DNA from: Actinomadura livida
Lineage (GTDB): Bacteria > Actinomycetota > Actinomycetes > Streptosporangiales > Streptosporangiaceae
Length of the DNA stretch: 64,000 bases
Direction: 5' to 3'
Assembly: GCF_014648675.1 (NCBI RefSeq)
Contig: NZ_BMRO01000005.1
Coordinates: 181,285-245,284, forward strand
Shown here piece by piece: positions 48,334 through 57,384 of the stretch. The notes below the pieces were generated by a model. That model saw only the letters and a program-made list of their open reading frames with translations. It did not search any database and was not told the origin of the DNA. How positions within the stretch are numbered: position 1 is the stretch's first letter; each line of letters opens with the position of its first letter. Made by a program: the position numbers and the translations under genes.

Positions 48334-48389
48334 GCACCTGTCTCGCCGGAACGAGCGGTCACGGCCGTGGCCGAGCACGGACCGGCATC

Positions 48390-49388
48390 TCAGCGGCCCG
48401 CCTCAACCGCCCCGAGGTCCTGCGGACCGGCGCCAACCCATCGGTGATAGTCGTCCAGGTCGACGTTGCTACCGCAGATGATGGTGACCACGTGGCGGCC
48501 GGCGAAGCGGTCCGGGTCTTCCAGGACGGCGGCGACGCCAAGGGCCGCCGAAGGTTCGACCACCAGACCCGCGTGCTGCAAGAGCAACCGCATCCCCGCC
48601 ATGATGGACGCCTCCTCGACCAGGACGGCGTCATCTGCCACCACCAAGAGATCGTCCAGCACCGCTGAGATGGGATACCTACCGGCGACGCCGTCGGCGA
48701 TGGTGTCGGCAGAATCGGTGGTGACGACCCGGCGCTCCCGCCAGGAGCGGGTCATCGCGGGCGCACCATGAGGCTGCACACAGATCACTTCGGTTGCAGG
48801 CGCCAGAACCTTCAGGACGTAACCCACACCGGTGGCCATGGCACCGCCCCCAAGGGCGATCAGCACGGCATCAGCAGATGGCGCCTGCTGCGCCACCTCC
48901 AGACCAATGGTCGCCGCGCCCTCACAGGTCTCGACGTCCAGACTGTCCTCGACCAGCCGGATGCCACGCCGCCGCGCGATCTCCGCCGCCCGCTCCCGCG
49001 CCGATTCGAAGTCGCCGTCGACCACTTCCAGCACCGCACCGGAAGCACGAATTCGATCGAGCTTGGCCGCGGGCGCCCGGCGCGACGCCACGACCGTCAC
49101 GTCCATGCCATGGCGGCGCCCCGACCAGCCCAGCGCCCACCCCAGATTGCCGGCGCTTGCGCACACCACGGCCGTCTGGCCCTGATCCCGCAGCCCACCC
49201 ACGACGACCTCGGTACCCCGCGCCTTGAAACTGCGGACCGGATTGGCCGTCTCCAACTTGATGCTCACCGCACACCCGAGCGCACGCCCCAACGCGTCGC
49301 ACCCGAACAACGGAGAATCCAGAAACACGGGGTCAATCACGCCGCGAGCCGCCCGAACCCGATCAAGCTCCAACCGCGTCCTGAACAC
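48390..49388 (-). CDS. PLP-dependent threonine/serine dehydratase-like enzyme (fold type II)
   Basis: A 332-residue protein from a GTG at 49388. Schiff-base Lys in KLETANPVRSFKARGTEVVV (usual SFKxRG), the phosphate or substrate loop CASAGNLGWAL (family SxGNHG, here SAGNLG), the PLP phosphate loop ALGGGAMATGVGYV, and IICGSNVD at the end. It belongs to the threonine dehydratase/diaminopropionate-like branch; the changed SAGNLG loop means the amino-acid substrate is uncertain. Convergent with the epimerase gene. Confidence 0.9.
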   Translation of the reverse strand: MFRTRLELDRVRAARGVIDPVFLDSPLFGCDALGRALGCAVSIKLETANPVRSFKARGTEVVVGGLRDQGQTAVVCASAGNLGWALGWSGRRHGMDVTVVASRRAPAAKLDRIRASGAVLEVVDGDFESARERAAEIARRRGIRLVEDSLDVETCEGAATIGLEVAQQAPSADAVLIALGGGAMATGVGYVLKVLAPATEVICVQPHGAPAMTRSWRERRVVTTDSADTIADGVAGRYPISAVLDDLLVVADDAVLVEEASIMAGMRLLLQHAGLVVEPSAALGVAAVLEDPDRFAGRHVVTIICGSNVDLDDYHRWVGAGPQDLGAVEAGR

Positions 49389-49583
49389 AACACAAAAACG
49401 TACCCAACCCGACCGTCACCCCTGGCAGCCAGCACCCGGCGGGCTTGTGCGCGGTCGGGCAACCTGCGCCGCTCTCCGAGACCGGGGCGGAGCAGTGCGC
49501 AAGGCTGGACGACCTCTGCGCGGGACCGGAAAACCAGAATCGCCGTCGCTTCGGGAGATTCGGGCCGACCACTCGCCGGCCGG

Positions 49584-51185
49584 TCACCGGCTGTTCGGGG
49601 GCGCTCCGGCAATGCCACCGAAACCCCCGACCCTGCGCGACCAGATCAAAGGCTGGGCACCGATCCAAAGCACGCCGAGGAACATGAACGCGCGAAATAG
49701 GGAATCGTCCAGGTAGGAGCCGTCCGTGCTCAGGATGTCCAGGCCCGATCCTGCCAGTTCGTAGACGGGGGCGGGCCAGAGCAGGGCCACTATGCCCTCG
49801 ACGAGCACGGCCACAATGATCAGGGCATGGCGGGCGGCCGGGGCCGTCACCCGTCCGGCGAGCGATGGGTTCACCGCGGTGGACGCGAGCAGCAGCGCAA
49901 GCGTGCCCAGGATCCAGGAGAGCTGGAACGCGTCGTTGGGGTCGATGACCCCGGCGGTCCTGTTGTTCTGGTAGCTGTAGACGACGAGGGCTTCCAGATG
50001 GAGGCCGCTGAGGATCGTGAAGATGAGGCCGAGGACGAATGCCGGCCGATGCGGCAGGAACCACATGACGCATATAAGGATGAATGCCGCGATCCATGGC
50101 AGCGGCAGAATTATCAACGTCTCTGGCGAGTAGAACGTCAGGGTGCGCGTATTGCCGGGTCCGGGCCACGGCCCGACCAGGTAGGTCAGCATGGACAGCG
50201 CGGTGCACACAAGGGCGGCTCTGACGAGGAGGAGTCGGCCGCGCCGGAGCGGGACGTCGCCGGGAGACGCGCGGAGGAGCGCGGTGCGGAACGGCCAGTG
50301 CGGGACGCGCCGCCCTATGTCGGTCACGGTCTCGTCGGCGACGGTGCCGGGGGCGGGGTCGGCGGTGGGGACGAGGGCGGCGTTGAACAGGTCGCGGACC
50401 TGGGCGGGCTGCAGCCGTTCGTCGGGGTCCTTACGGAGCAGGCCGTCGATGGCCTGCGCGAGTGGTCCGCCGCATCGGGGGGCGGGTGGCCGCCGTGTGG
50501 CGATCGCGATGAAGACGGCGCCGTGGCTGGGTCCGTCGAACGGGCGGCGGCCCTCGACCGCCGCGTACAGGGTGGCGGCCAGGGACCACAGGTCCGAGGC
50601 CGGGGTGACCGGCTTGCCCTCCACCTGTTCGGGGGACATGAAGGCGGGCGTACCCAGCACCATCCCCGAACGGGTGATGGTGGCATCGCCCTCCAGCGCG
50701 GCGATGCCGAAGTCGGTCAGCAGCACCCGGTCGCCTTCCAGCAGCACGTTGGCGGGCTTGACGTCCCGGTGGACCACGCCCTGGGCGTGCGCGGCCGACA
50801 ACGCGTCCAGCATCGCCAGTCCGATCATCGCGACCCGACGCGGCGGCAGCGCCCCCTGCTCGCCCAGCACGTCCCCGAGGGATCGGCCTTCGACGAGTTC
50901 CATCACGATCCAGGGACGGCCGTCCTCGCCCGTCACCCGGTCGAAGACGGTGACGATGCCGGGATGCCGCAGCCGCGCGGCGGCGCGGGCCTCACGCTCC
51001 ATCCGCGCGTACCAGTCACGCCGCTCCTGGTCGGTGACCTGCTCGGGCACCAGAAGCTCCTTGACGGCGACCGTACGGTCCAGGTCGATGTCATGCGCCC
51101 GCCACACCGATCCCATCCCGCCGCGGCCGATCCGGCCGAGCCTGCGGTACCGGCCCGCCAGCACCCCGTCCCCGTCCCAACCCAT
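49584..51185 (-). CDS. Membrane-bound Ser/Thr protein kinase (PknB type)
   Basis: A 533-residue protein. Kinase domain residues about 12-270: GRIGRGGMGSVWRAHDIDLD (P-loop), VAVKEL (ATP-binding Lys), the active loop GVVHRDVKPANVLLEGDRVL, DFGIA, and the activation segment GTPAFMSPEQVEG. The C-half, instead of PASTA repeats, has about six membrane helices (LLLVRAALVCTALSMLTYLV, LIILPLPWIAAFILICVMWF, FVLGLIFTILSGLHLEALVV, others). The sensor part is therefore embedded in the membrane. Monocistronic; the 195 bases to the PLP enzyme gene show nothing. Confidence 0.94.
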   Translation of the reverse strand: MGWDGDGVLAGRYRRLGRIGRGGMGSVWRAHDIDLDRTVAVKELLVPEQVTDQERRDWYARMEREARAAARLRHPGIVTVFDRVTGEDGRPWIVMELVEGRSLGDVLGEQGALPPRRVAMIGLAMLDALSAAHAQGVVHRDVKPANVLLEGDRVLLTDFGIAALEGDATITRSGMVLGTPAFMSPEQVEGKPVTPASDLWSLAATLYAAVEGRRPFDGPSHGAVFIAIATRRPPAPRCGGPLAQAIDGLLRKDPDERLQPAQVRDLFNAALVPTADPAPGTVADETVTDIGRRVPHWPFRTALLRASPGDVPLRRGRLLLVRAALVCTALSMLTYLVGPWPGPGNTRTLTFYSPETLIILPLPWIAAFILICVMWFLPHRPAFVLGLIFTILSGLHLEALVVYSYQNNRTAGVIDPNDAFQLSWILGTLALLLASTAVNPSLAGRVTAPAARHALIIVAVLVEGIVALLWPAPVYELAGSGLDILSTDGSYLDDSLFRAFMFLGVLWIGAQPLIWSRRVGGFGGIAGAPPNSR

Positions 51186-51344
51186 GATCAGAACCTATCG
51201 ACGCGTAACAGCGCAATGGAGACGATCGAGACGACTCCCCGCGGGGCACCACCGGAATACAGCGGAACCGCGGTGTCGAACAGAAGGCGGGATCGCAAGG
51301 TGCGGCGGCGTGCTATAGCCCTGTGCCGCCACGGGGCTAGGCGG

Positions 51345-51536
51345 TCAGTGGGTGTCGGCGGCGGACTGGACGGCCGTGCGCAGGGCCGCGCGGGTCAGCA
51401 GGAGGACGGGACCGTCCGGGTCCTTGCTGTCCCGCACCGCCACCCCCGCACCGGCCACCTCCGCCAGTTCGACGCACTCACCGCCGTTGCTCAGGCTTCG
51501 CCTGGCCTTGCGCCACCTGGCGTTCTTCAGGTCCAT
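51345..51536 (-). CDS. DUF397 (BldB-like) small protein, copy 2
   Basis: A 63-residue paralogue of the protein at 13680: WRKARRSLSNGGECVELAEV, VAVRDSKDPDGPVLLLTRAA. The start overlaps the end of the HTH gene by 10 bases, exactly as in copy 1, so the module was duplicated as a unit. Confidence 0.93.
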   Translation of the reverse strand: MDLKNARWRKARRSLSNGGECVELAEVAGAGVAVRDSKDPDGPVLLLTRAALRTAVQSAADTH

Positions 51537-52327
51537 CGTTCCTCGGCCACCTTCCTGATGAAGTCTCGCGACATGTCTCCCGGAAGCGTTCTGTTCCGGA
51601 GATCAACCAGGACGCGTGAGACTTCCGCAAGGTCTGCGGGGTCGTCTGTCGTGAGTCCTCGTATAGCCGTTTCTATGTAGGCTATCCGGCTCATGTCGGC
51701 CATCGTAGCCAAGACGAAGCTGCTGCCGTTTCCTTGATGCTCGCCGCTTCCTATCACCACCTGGACGGTGACGTTGGAGCGCTCACTGAGGGCGATCAGG
51801 TGCTCGAGCTGCTCCCGCATCGTCTCGGCGGTACCCACCGGCCTGTACAACGCCTGCTCATCGACCAGGAGCGTCACGATCGGACCGTTCTCCTGATCGA
51901 GGATCTTCTGTCGTTCCAAGCGTGCCGCTACGGCCTCCTCGTTGCCCTTGAGAAGCGCCTTGGCGTACGCCGGTGTTTGAGCGAGACCCGCTATCACGCA
52001 CAGTTGGTAGCAAGTGAGTTCGACTGCGTCGCCTTCGATCTGCGGCCAGTCGAACCAGATTGGCACCGGGTGACCGTCTTTGTTCAGGTCCTCCCATAGG
52101 CTGATGAGTGCGCCACCAGCCTCCAGGTAGTTGTCCACGGTCTCCGCGAACGATCGACTTGCGCGTCTTTTCCCCGCCTCGATTCGGCTTACCTGTGCAC
52201 CGCTCAAGTTCGTTAGGTGCGCGATGGTCTCCTGCTTGGCCCCTTTGGCCTCTCGCATCCGCCGCAACTGACGGCCGAATGCGACCAGGGCTGGCGACTC
52301 CTGGGGTCGCTGACGACGCGGAGGCAT
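51527..52327 (-). CDS. XRE-family HTH regulator with DUF5753 domain (WhiJ-like), copy 2
   Basis: A 266-residue paralogue of the regulator at 13862, start MPPRRQRPQESP at 52327. HTH: FGRQLRRMREAKGAKQETIA, HLTNLSGAQVSRIEAGKRRA; sensor domain: YQLCVIAGLAQTPAYAKALL, LLVDEQALYRPVGTAETMRE. It is clearly collinear with copy 1 but diverged in the HTH recognition region (SGPQ versus SGAQ) and the ligand domain, so the two could respond to different signals while reading the same operator. Confidence 0.92.
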   Translation of the reverse strand: MPPRRQRPQESPALVAFGRQLRRMREAKGAKQETIAHLTNLSGAQVSRIEAGKRRASRSFAETVDNYLEAGGALISLWEDLNKDGHPVPIWFDWPQIEGDAVELTCYQLCVIAGLAQTPAYAKALLKGNEEAVAARLERQKILDQENGPIVTLLVDEQALYRPVGTAETMREQLEHLIALSERSNVTVQVVIGSGEHQGNGSSFVLATMADMSRIAYIETAIRGLTTDDPADLAEVSRVLVDLRNRTLPGDMSRDFIRKVAEERWT

Positions 52328-52423
52328 AGCCCTTACCTCTCTATGGCATCTCACCAGCCAGGCTGCTGACTTACCAAACCTCGCCAAGCTGATCGGGCAA
52401 GCCAATCCTAGTCCGGATAGTGG

Positions 52424-52455
52424 CTCAATGTGTGCTGTAAGCCACACACAGTGAG
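52424..52455. promoter_or_regulatory. Inverted repeat upstream of ATPase gene, copy 2
   Basis: Left arm CTCAATGTGTG (52424-52434), right arm CACACAGTGAG (52445-52455), 10 of 11 paired. It corresponds in position and sequence to the element at 14768-14799. Flanking bases (AATCCTAG upstream, GAGAGG downstream) are also shared. Confidence 0.6.
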
Positions 52456-52463
52456 GAGAGGCC

Positions 52464-52862
52464 ATGGGACAGGCGGCGACCGAAAACGAGATGGTGGTGA
52501 AGCGGGACCTGAAGGTGGTCGCGGAGGTCCGGCGGTTCGTGCGGCTGGTCACCGGTCAGTGGGGCATGGACGACTTCGTCCCGTGCCTGGTGGCGAGCGA
52601 GCTGGTCACCAACGCCCTCCAGCACGCGACGTCCACGACGGACGACGACGTGATCTTGCGGTTGAGCCGCACCGAGGACGGCGCCCTGTGGATGGAGGTC
52701 CAAGACACCGCCTGCGGCCTCCCGCAAATGCTGGCGGCCGACGCGACGAGCGAAACGGGCCGCGGCCTGTTCATCGTCGACCAGTACGCCCGCCGCTGGG
52801 GCATCCGAGCCCTGGCCGACAACGCCGGCAAGGTCGTCTTCGCGGTCCTCGACGCGACATGA
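52464..52862 (+). CDS. GHKL-type ATP-binding protein (AbaA/RsbW-like), copy 2
   Basis: A 132-residue paralogue of the protein at 14808: N-box LVASELVTNALQHA, G1 MEVQDTACGLP, G2 GRGLFIVDQY, end KVVFAVLDAT. GAGGAGAGG precedes the ATG. The third member of the duplicated module. Confidence 0.9.
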   Translation: MGQAATENEMVVKRDLKVVAEVRRFVRLVTGQWGMDDFVPCLVASELVTNALQHATSTTDDDVILRLSRTEDGALWMEVQDTACGLPQMLAADATSETGRGLFIVDQYARRWGIRALADNAGKVVFAVLDAT

Positions 52863-53065
52863 AGACCGGGGGCGTCCGCCGGGGCTGCGCCTACGGGGGA
52901 GGCGCACCGCGCGCGCCGTCCCCGGACGCCGATCCCGACGCCGACCCGGACAACGCCACCAACTTGCCTCGGGGCGACCAAGATCGTCGCGAAGACCAAC
53001 CCCCTGTTCGACGAGGTCGCCCGCGCCCGGGTCGCCTCCTGAACAGGAAAGGGGGCGGCCGAAGG

Positions 53066-53116
53066 GCCCGATCGTGAGGAGAACGTTTCAGTGCGCAACC
53101 TGGTCTACACCGGTTT
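53066..53116 (+). repeat. 51-base duplicate of the DHFR-family gene leader and start
   Basis: Matches 57334-57384 at 50 of 51 bases, including the ribosome site GTGAGGAGAACG and the first codons of the gene (MRNLVYTG). After 53116 the similarity ends, so only the leader and about eight codons remain. Confidence 0.9.
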
Positions 53117-53126
53117 AATGAGCCGT

Positions 53127-53168
53127 TTCCATCCTGATCTCGCTGGTCACAGTCCGGTCAGGATGGAA
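53127..53168 (-). terminator. Hairpin after CPBP protease gene
   Basis: TTCCATCCTGA (53127-53137) pairs with TCAGGATGGAA (53158-53168), directly after the CPBP stop on the minus strand. Confidence 0.6.
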
Positions 53169-53990
53169 TCAGCTCAACGCTCGCTCTGGATTGGATGAGC
53201 GGCGCCAGATGAGGGAGGCGCTGACCGCGATCAAGGTCATCAATGCAAGCTCCATCCACAGGCCGGTCGAGCTGAGCGGTGGGATCAGCGCCTCGGACAG
53301 GTTCCACGCGGCGTGCACGAGAATCGCGGCCCACACGCCGCCTCGGAGTCGCTCGGAGACGAACAAGATGGTGTAGGTCAGCGGAAGAAGGCCAACGAAG
53401 AACAGGATTCCCAGCAGGCTGATCAGACCCTTATCGTGCTGGCCGGTGCCATCGAGGAAGAACAGTGGAACGTGCCACAGTCCCCACGCGGCGCCAAGGA
53501 CAACGCTCGCGGTGAGTCGCCCGTAGTATCGGCGAAGCCTGGGTTGCACATAGCCTCGCCAGCCGAATTCCTCAGAGAACGGCCCGGCGAGCAGTGTGTA
53601 TGCCAGGGCCCCGAGCGGGCCACCGGCATCGGCGATCACCAAAGACGCGTGCTGCGGGATGCCGTCGACATCCAGCAGCGCCGCCAGCAGCGGCGGAGCA
53701 CAGCCGCAGACCACTGCCGCGAGGGGCCAGCCCCAGGGCCAGGTCACCTGCCTCGGCGTCCGCTCGCTTCGCCGATACCGCAGCCACATCACCAGAGCGG
53801 CAAGCGATGGGCCACAGGCCGCCAGGGCGAAGACCCCCGCTCCGGCCCCCTCGGCGACATTCACCCCACGCATACCGAGCGCGATCCACGGCACCCATGT
53901 GACCAGCAAACACACCGCGGAGAACTGCACCAGGCGACGACGCGCCAACGCCCCGCCGCCAACCCTCAATGGCTCACTCGTGGCCACCAT
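53169..53990 (-). CDS. CPBP-family intramembrane glutamic endopeptidase
   Basis: A 273-residue membrane protein, ATG at 53990 after a perfect GAGGAGG. About seven or eight helices. CPBP (Abi) motifs: motif 1 PFSEEFGWRGYVQPRL (EExxxR-type), motif 2 AWGLWHVPLFF, motif 3 VHAAWNLSE. Members process prenylated proteins or bacteriocin-like peptides, or act in immunity to them. It has no obvious operon partner; the gene upstream on this strand is a decayed HEAT/transposase region. Confidence 0.93.
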   Translation of the reverse strand: MVATSEPLRVGGGALARRRLVQFSAVCLLVTWVPWIALGMRGVNVAEGAGAGVFALAACGPSLAALVMWLRYRRSERTPRQVTWPWGWPLAAVVCGCAPPLLAALLDVDGIPQHASLVIADAGGPLGALAYTLLAGPFSEEFGWRGYVQPRLRRYYGRLTASVVLGAAWGLWHVPLFFLDGTGQHDKGLISLLGILFFVGLLPLTYTILFVSERLRGGVWAAILVHAAWNLSEALIPPLSSTGLWMELALMTLIAVSASLIWRRSSNPERALS

Positions 53991-54202
53991 GGGTCCTCCT
54001 CATAAAAAGTCCGCCAGACCGCCCACATAAGGCATCTCCCGAAAACGAATTCCGTCGGAAATCCTTTGTGATCAGAGACCGGACCAGGATCACCGGACGG
54101 AGTGAGCTTCAGGCTCCCTCTGAGGTAGCGGCATTCATCTGCCCGCCGAAGTTGCGGATCCAGTGAGCCTTGTCCAGCTCGCCCAGTGAGGTCTTTCCAA
54201 TC

Positions 54203-54385
54203 TCAGGTGGCGTGATGGTGCAGGGCGAGAATCGCCTGGACGATGGCGGTCAGGCGGCTGGTGAGCAGCGAGCCTTTCGCAGGATGCGCCAGCTTTGAGG
54301 GAGGCGGCGCCCTGCTCGCCGGGCGCGCGGACCCGGGCGAGGTGCCGATTGAACGCTCCGTTGATTCCGTGGTTCGCCCCTGATC
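54203..54385 (-). mobile_element. Fossil C-terminal end of an IS5-type (DDE_Tnp_4) transposase
   Basis: Three frames combined give NGAFNRHLARVRAPGEQGAASL, WRILRKARCSP, RLTAIVQAILALHHHAT and a stop. This matches the conserved end of IS5-group transposases (RxxGE.....LK.WR.LR..RC.......T.IVQA.L.LH). Two one-base losses break it. Everything upstream of this segment, including the DDE catalytic Asp residues, is missing. It is inserted in or fused to the 3' end of the HEAT-repeat gene. Confidence 0.7.
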
Positions 54386-54996
54386 TGAGGGGCTGCCGCA
54401 CGGTCGGCGGCGAGCTCGGCGAACCACGTCATCGCCTGAGCCTCGGCACCCTCCGGCAGGCGCAGGGCCAGGGCCGCCATCGCTTCAACGACCGGCAACT
54501 GCTCGACGATGCTCGGCTCGGCCGACAGCCGATCGCGCAGCACTGCCGAAGCCCGGTCGACGTCGTCGATGAACAACCCGAGCCCGGGGATCACAGCTCG
54601 GCGTACGCGGACATCGGAATCGTCGGCGAACCTGATGAGCGTCTCAGCGCGTCCGCGCATGGCCGCAACCGCTTCGACGTGAGCTTCGGAGCCGCCGTAC
54701 GGCCCGTCGCAGCGACCGTGGGCTTCTGATCCGATGCTTACCAGCAATTCGACGATGTCGGCCCGGTTAGGCGTCGTGACATCATCGGCCAGTTCGAACA
54801 GGAACGGAATGCTCGCCGTCGTGCACGGGTACACATCGCCCTGGTGATGGACCGCGCCGTAGAACCTGCCAAGGGCCTTCCGCCGCTCCTCCGCGTCCGA
54901 GGAACGCAGCGCCGGAAGGAGGGCCGGGACCTCGTCGGCCGAACCGTACGCATGCTCCATTGACGACCAGTCGATGTCGTGGAGTCCGCTGAACAT
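54250..54996 (-). pseudogene. HEAT-repeat protein gene, 3' end replaced by transposase fossil
   Basis: From the ATG at 54996 (MFSGLHDIDWSSMEHAYGSA) the protein shows HEAT-like helices (VPALLPALRSSDAEERRKAL, SIPFLFELADDVTTPNRADI, TLIRFADDSDVRVRRAVIPG). After about residue 195 (ELAADRAAAPQI) it enters DNA of the transposase fossil and runs to a stop at 54250 in non-native sequence. Related actinomycete proteins usually continue with more repeats. A longer GTG start at 55026 is possible. Function unknown; probably inactive. Confidence 0.7.
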
Positions 54997-55074
54997 ACGC
55001 GGCACTATGCCGCGCGGCACCGCCACAGCGACATCTCGGGAATAGGCCGCCGTCTTTTACCTGCTTCAGCTCAC

Positions 55075-55998
55075 GTGGCGAACATCGTGGATATCTCACG
55101 GGCAGACGACATCGGCACCTCCTCCCTGGAACCGGCGTGGGAGATGTCGGGCGTGGACCAGGTCCGGCTGTCGGCGGGCGCGGTGCTCACCGAACCGCCG
55201 GTCCCGCTGTGGGTGCTGGTGCTGGCGGGCGGGATCACGCTTGAGGCGGCGTTCGAGGCGCAGTCGCTTGCCGAGGGGGACGCCGTCCTCATCGACGCCC
55301 GCGCCGCTTACCGGCTCACCGCATCGGAGCGGCACGAGGAGTCCGCCCTGGTCGTAGCGGACCTGCGCATGGCCGTCCCGGTCCGTCGGCTGCCCAGCCC
55401 GCTGGTGGTCCGCGGCTTCGGCACCCGGCACCGCGGCATCACGGCGCTCGTCACGCAGTGCCCGCTCAAACGTGTGCGCCGGCCGGGCCTGTTCGCCGCC
55501 AGCTACGGCAACCTGATCGGCGCGGCGATGACCACCTCTTGGCAGGAGGACCAGGGCGGCGACGCCGGACCTCCGGACGAGGCCGTCACCGCGGTGGTGG
55601 CCGCCGTGACCGCCCGCCCGGCCGAGCCGTGGACCGTCGAGGGGATGGCCCGCCTGGTCCACCTGTCGCGTTCCGCCCTGGGCGAGCGGTTCCGCCGCGC
55701 ACTCGGCCGCGGACCCGCGGAAGTGCTCCGGGAGATCCGGATGCGGGAGGCGCGCCGGCTGCTCGCGGACCCCTCGCGTCCGGTGGAGCACATCGCGTCC
55801 GCCGTCGGGTACGGCTCCTCCGCCGCCTTCAGCCGGGCGTTCTCATCCCACCACGGCGTCGCGCCGCAGGCCTGGCGGGAGCCGTCACCCGCGCGGGACG
55901 CGCAGCGCGGCGAAAAGCAGCCCGGCCGCCGCGGCGAACCCCGTGCCGAGCAGGAAGGCCGCCTGCACGCCGCGGGCGTCCAGGAGCGCGCCTCCTGA
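55075..55998 (+). CDS. AraC-family transcriptional regulator with cupin sensor
   Basis: GTG at 55075 gives about 307 residues; earlier in-frame starts overlap the HEAT gene. N-terminal AraC cupin (EMSGVDQVRLSAGAVLTEPP, LWVLVLAGGITLEAAFEAQS, GDAVLIDARAAYRLTASE) and C-terminal HTH (WTVEGMARLVHLSRSALGER, FRRALGRGPAEVLREIRMRE, PVEHIASAVGYGSSAAFSRA, FSSHHGVAPQAWR). Genes of this type often sit beside and regulate an MFS exporter, here the convergent gene at 55885. The last 38 codons overlap that gene antiparallel. Confidence 0.88.
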   Translation: MANIVDISRADDIGTSSLEPAWEMSGVDQVRLSAGAVLTEPPVPLWVLVLAGGITLEAAFEAQSLAEGDAVLIDARAAYRLTASERHEESALVVADLRMAVPVRRLPSPLVVRGFGTRHRGITALVTQCPLKRVRRPGLFAASYGNLIGAAMTTSWQEDQGGDAGPPDEAVTAVVAAVTARPAEPWTVEGMARLVHLSRSALGERFRRALGRGPAEVLREIRMREARRLLADPSRPVEHIASAVGYGSSAAFSRAFSSHHGVAPQAWREPSPARDAQRGEKQPGRRGEPRAEQEGRLHAAGVQERAS

Positions 55999-57081
55999 CG
56001 CCGACCCCAGCGTGATCGCCACCTGGAACGCGGTGACCTGCAACGCCAGAGCCGACTCGGCGCGTTCGGGCTCGACGCGGGTCACCCATAGCTGAGTGGC
56101 GACCGGGACCATGTTGAAGGCCAGACCCCACACGACGACCCCCGCGGCCAGGACCGGCAGGGACGGCGCGGTCGCGGTGACCAGCAGGCCGCCGGCGAGC
56201 AGCAGCGGGGCCGCGGCGGCCACGACGCGCAGCCGTCCCGCGAACCGCCCGGCGGCGAGGTTGCCCGCCAGCCCGCCCACGCCCCAGGCCAGCAGCAGCC
56301 ATACCGCGGCTCCCGCGTCGACGTCCTCGATCGCGACCCGGATGAAGGGGTAGGCGGCGAAGTTGCCGAACGCGACCAGGACCACGCCCAGCACCCCGGC
56401 CATCAGCCACCGGTTGGCGAGCGCCGCCCGCAGCATGGCCATTCCGGCGGCCGGGTGCGGGGGTACCGGCGGCAACGTCAGGGCCACGGCCAGGGCGGCG
56501 GCGAGGCTGAGGGCCGCCGCGACGCCGAACACCAGCCGCCAGCCGACCGCGTCGCCGAGCAGGGACGCCAACGGGACGCCGCCGATCGTCGCGATGGTGA
56601 CGCCCAGCGCGATGGACGTCGAGACCACGCTGTCGCGTCCCGGCACGGCGCGGGTTCCGGCGCCGAACGCGAACGACCAGTACCCGGCGATGGCGACGCC
56701 GAGGACGAGCCGGCCGAGGAGCAGGACGGCGAAACCGGGGGCGACCGCCACCGCCAGGTTCGAGACGGCCGCCGCGACCAGCAGCCCGGTCAGGACCGTG
56801 CGCCGGTCGGTCCGCGGCAGCAGCACCGCGATGCTCGGGGCGGTGACCGCGCCCGCGACCGCGGTCGCCGCGACCGCCAGGCCGGCGGTGCCTTCGCTGA
56901 CCCCGAGGTCGGCGGCCATCGCGGGCAGCACGCTCGCCGGCAGGAACTCGTTGCCGACGAGCACCGCGATCCCGGCGGCGAGCGCGACGATCGGTGACCA
57001 GTTCGTCGAGCCGCCGGGCCGTGCCGGGGACTCGGGCGGCGGAGCGCCGGTGGACGGCGGCGAGGACTGAGGCGTTGACAT
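55885..57081 (-). CDS. MFS transporter (DHA1 type)
   Basis: A 398-residue transporter with twelve helices, start ATG 57081 (MSTPQSS; ATG 57093 also possible). Motif A-like loop LLPRTDRRTVLTGLLVAAA between helices 2 and 3, and the helix-5 region WSFAFGAGTRAVPGRDSVVS. By eye it resembles the chloramphenicol-resistance/AraJ-type sugar or drug exporters. The N-terminal 30 residues are Pro/Ser-rich and cytoplasmic. It overlaps the AraC gene by 114 bases tail to tail. Confidence 0.9.
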   Translation of the reverse strand: MSTPQSSPPSTGAPPPESPARPGGSTNWSPIVALAAGIAVLVGNEFLPASVLPAMAADLGVSEGTAGLAVAATAVAGAVTAPSIAVLLPRTDRRTVLTGLLVAAAVSNLAVAVAPGFAVLLLGRLVLGVAIAGYWSFAFGAGTRAVPGRDSVVSTSIALGVTIATIGGVPLASLLGDAVGWRLVFGVAAALSLAAALAVALTLPPVPPHPAAGMAMLRAALANRWLMAGVLGVVLVAFGNFAAYPFIRVAIEDVDAGAAVWLLLAWGVGGLAGNLAAGRFAGRLRVVAAAAPLLLAGGLLVTATAPSLPVLAAGVVVWGLAFNMVPVATQLWVTRVEPERAESALALQVTAFQVAITLGSASGGALLDARGVQAAFLLGTGFAAAAGLLFAALRVPRG

Positions 57082-57333
57082 GGCGTCCAGCATCGCGTCG
57101 TCCGCGCCGCCGCGGTTGATCGCGTGACGCGCACGGTTGATCGTCTGACCGGTCTGCGCCTGAGGCATGCGCCGGGCCGCGCCCAACTCCGACCCGGACG
57201 CCTGGCAATGAGGCGGGCTATCGCGTCCCGACCGCGATGAACACAGCGCCTCGCCGTGAACGACGGCTGGACCCGGTGTCGTTTTCGTCCAAGACGGCGC
57301 CGCGTCCGCCATCTAATGTGAACCGGGCAGCTC

Positions 57334-57384
57334 GCCCGATCGTGAGGAGAACGTTCCAGTGCGCAACCTGGTCTACACCGGTTT
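57334..57384 (+). repeat. Parental copy of the 51-base leader repeat
   Basis: Ribosome site and first codons of the DHFR-family gene; 50 of 51 bases identical to 53066-53116, 4.27 kb away in direct orientation. Confidence 0.9.

Larger units (their letters stand above)
52863..53168. other. 306-base region with gene remnants and a hairpin
   Basis: No intact gene. A stretch ending at 53042 reads TKIVAKTNPLFDEVARARVA and a stop in good codon usage, probably the tail of a lost gene. It is followed by a copy of the leader and first codons of the DHFR-family gene (53066-53116) and by an 11-bp hairpin (53127-53137 with 53158-53168) that can terminate the CPBP gene. Confidence 0.5.
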
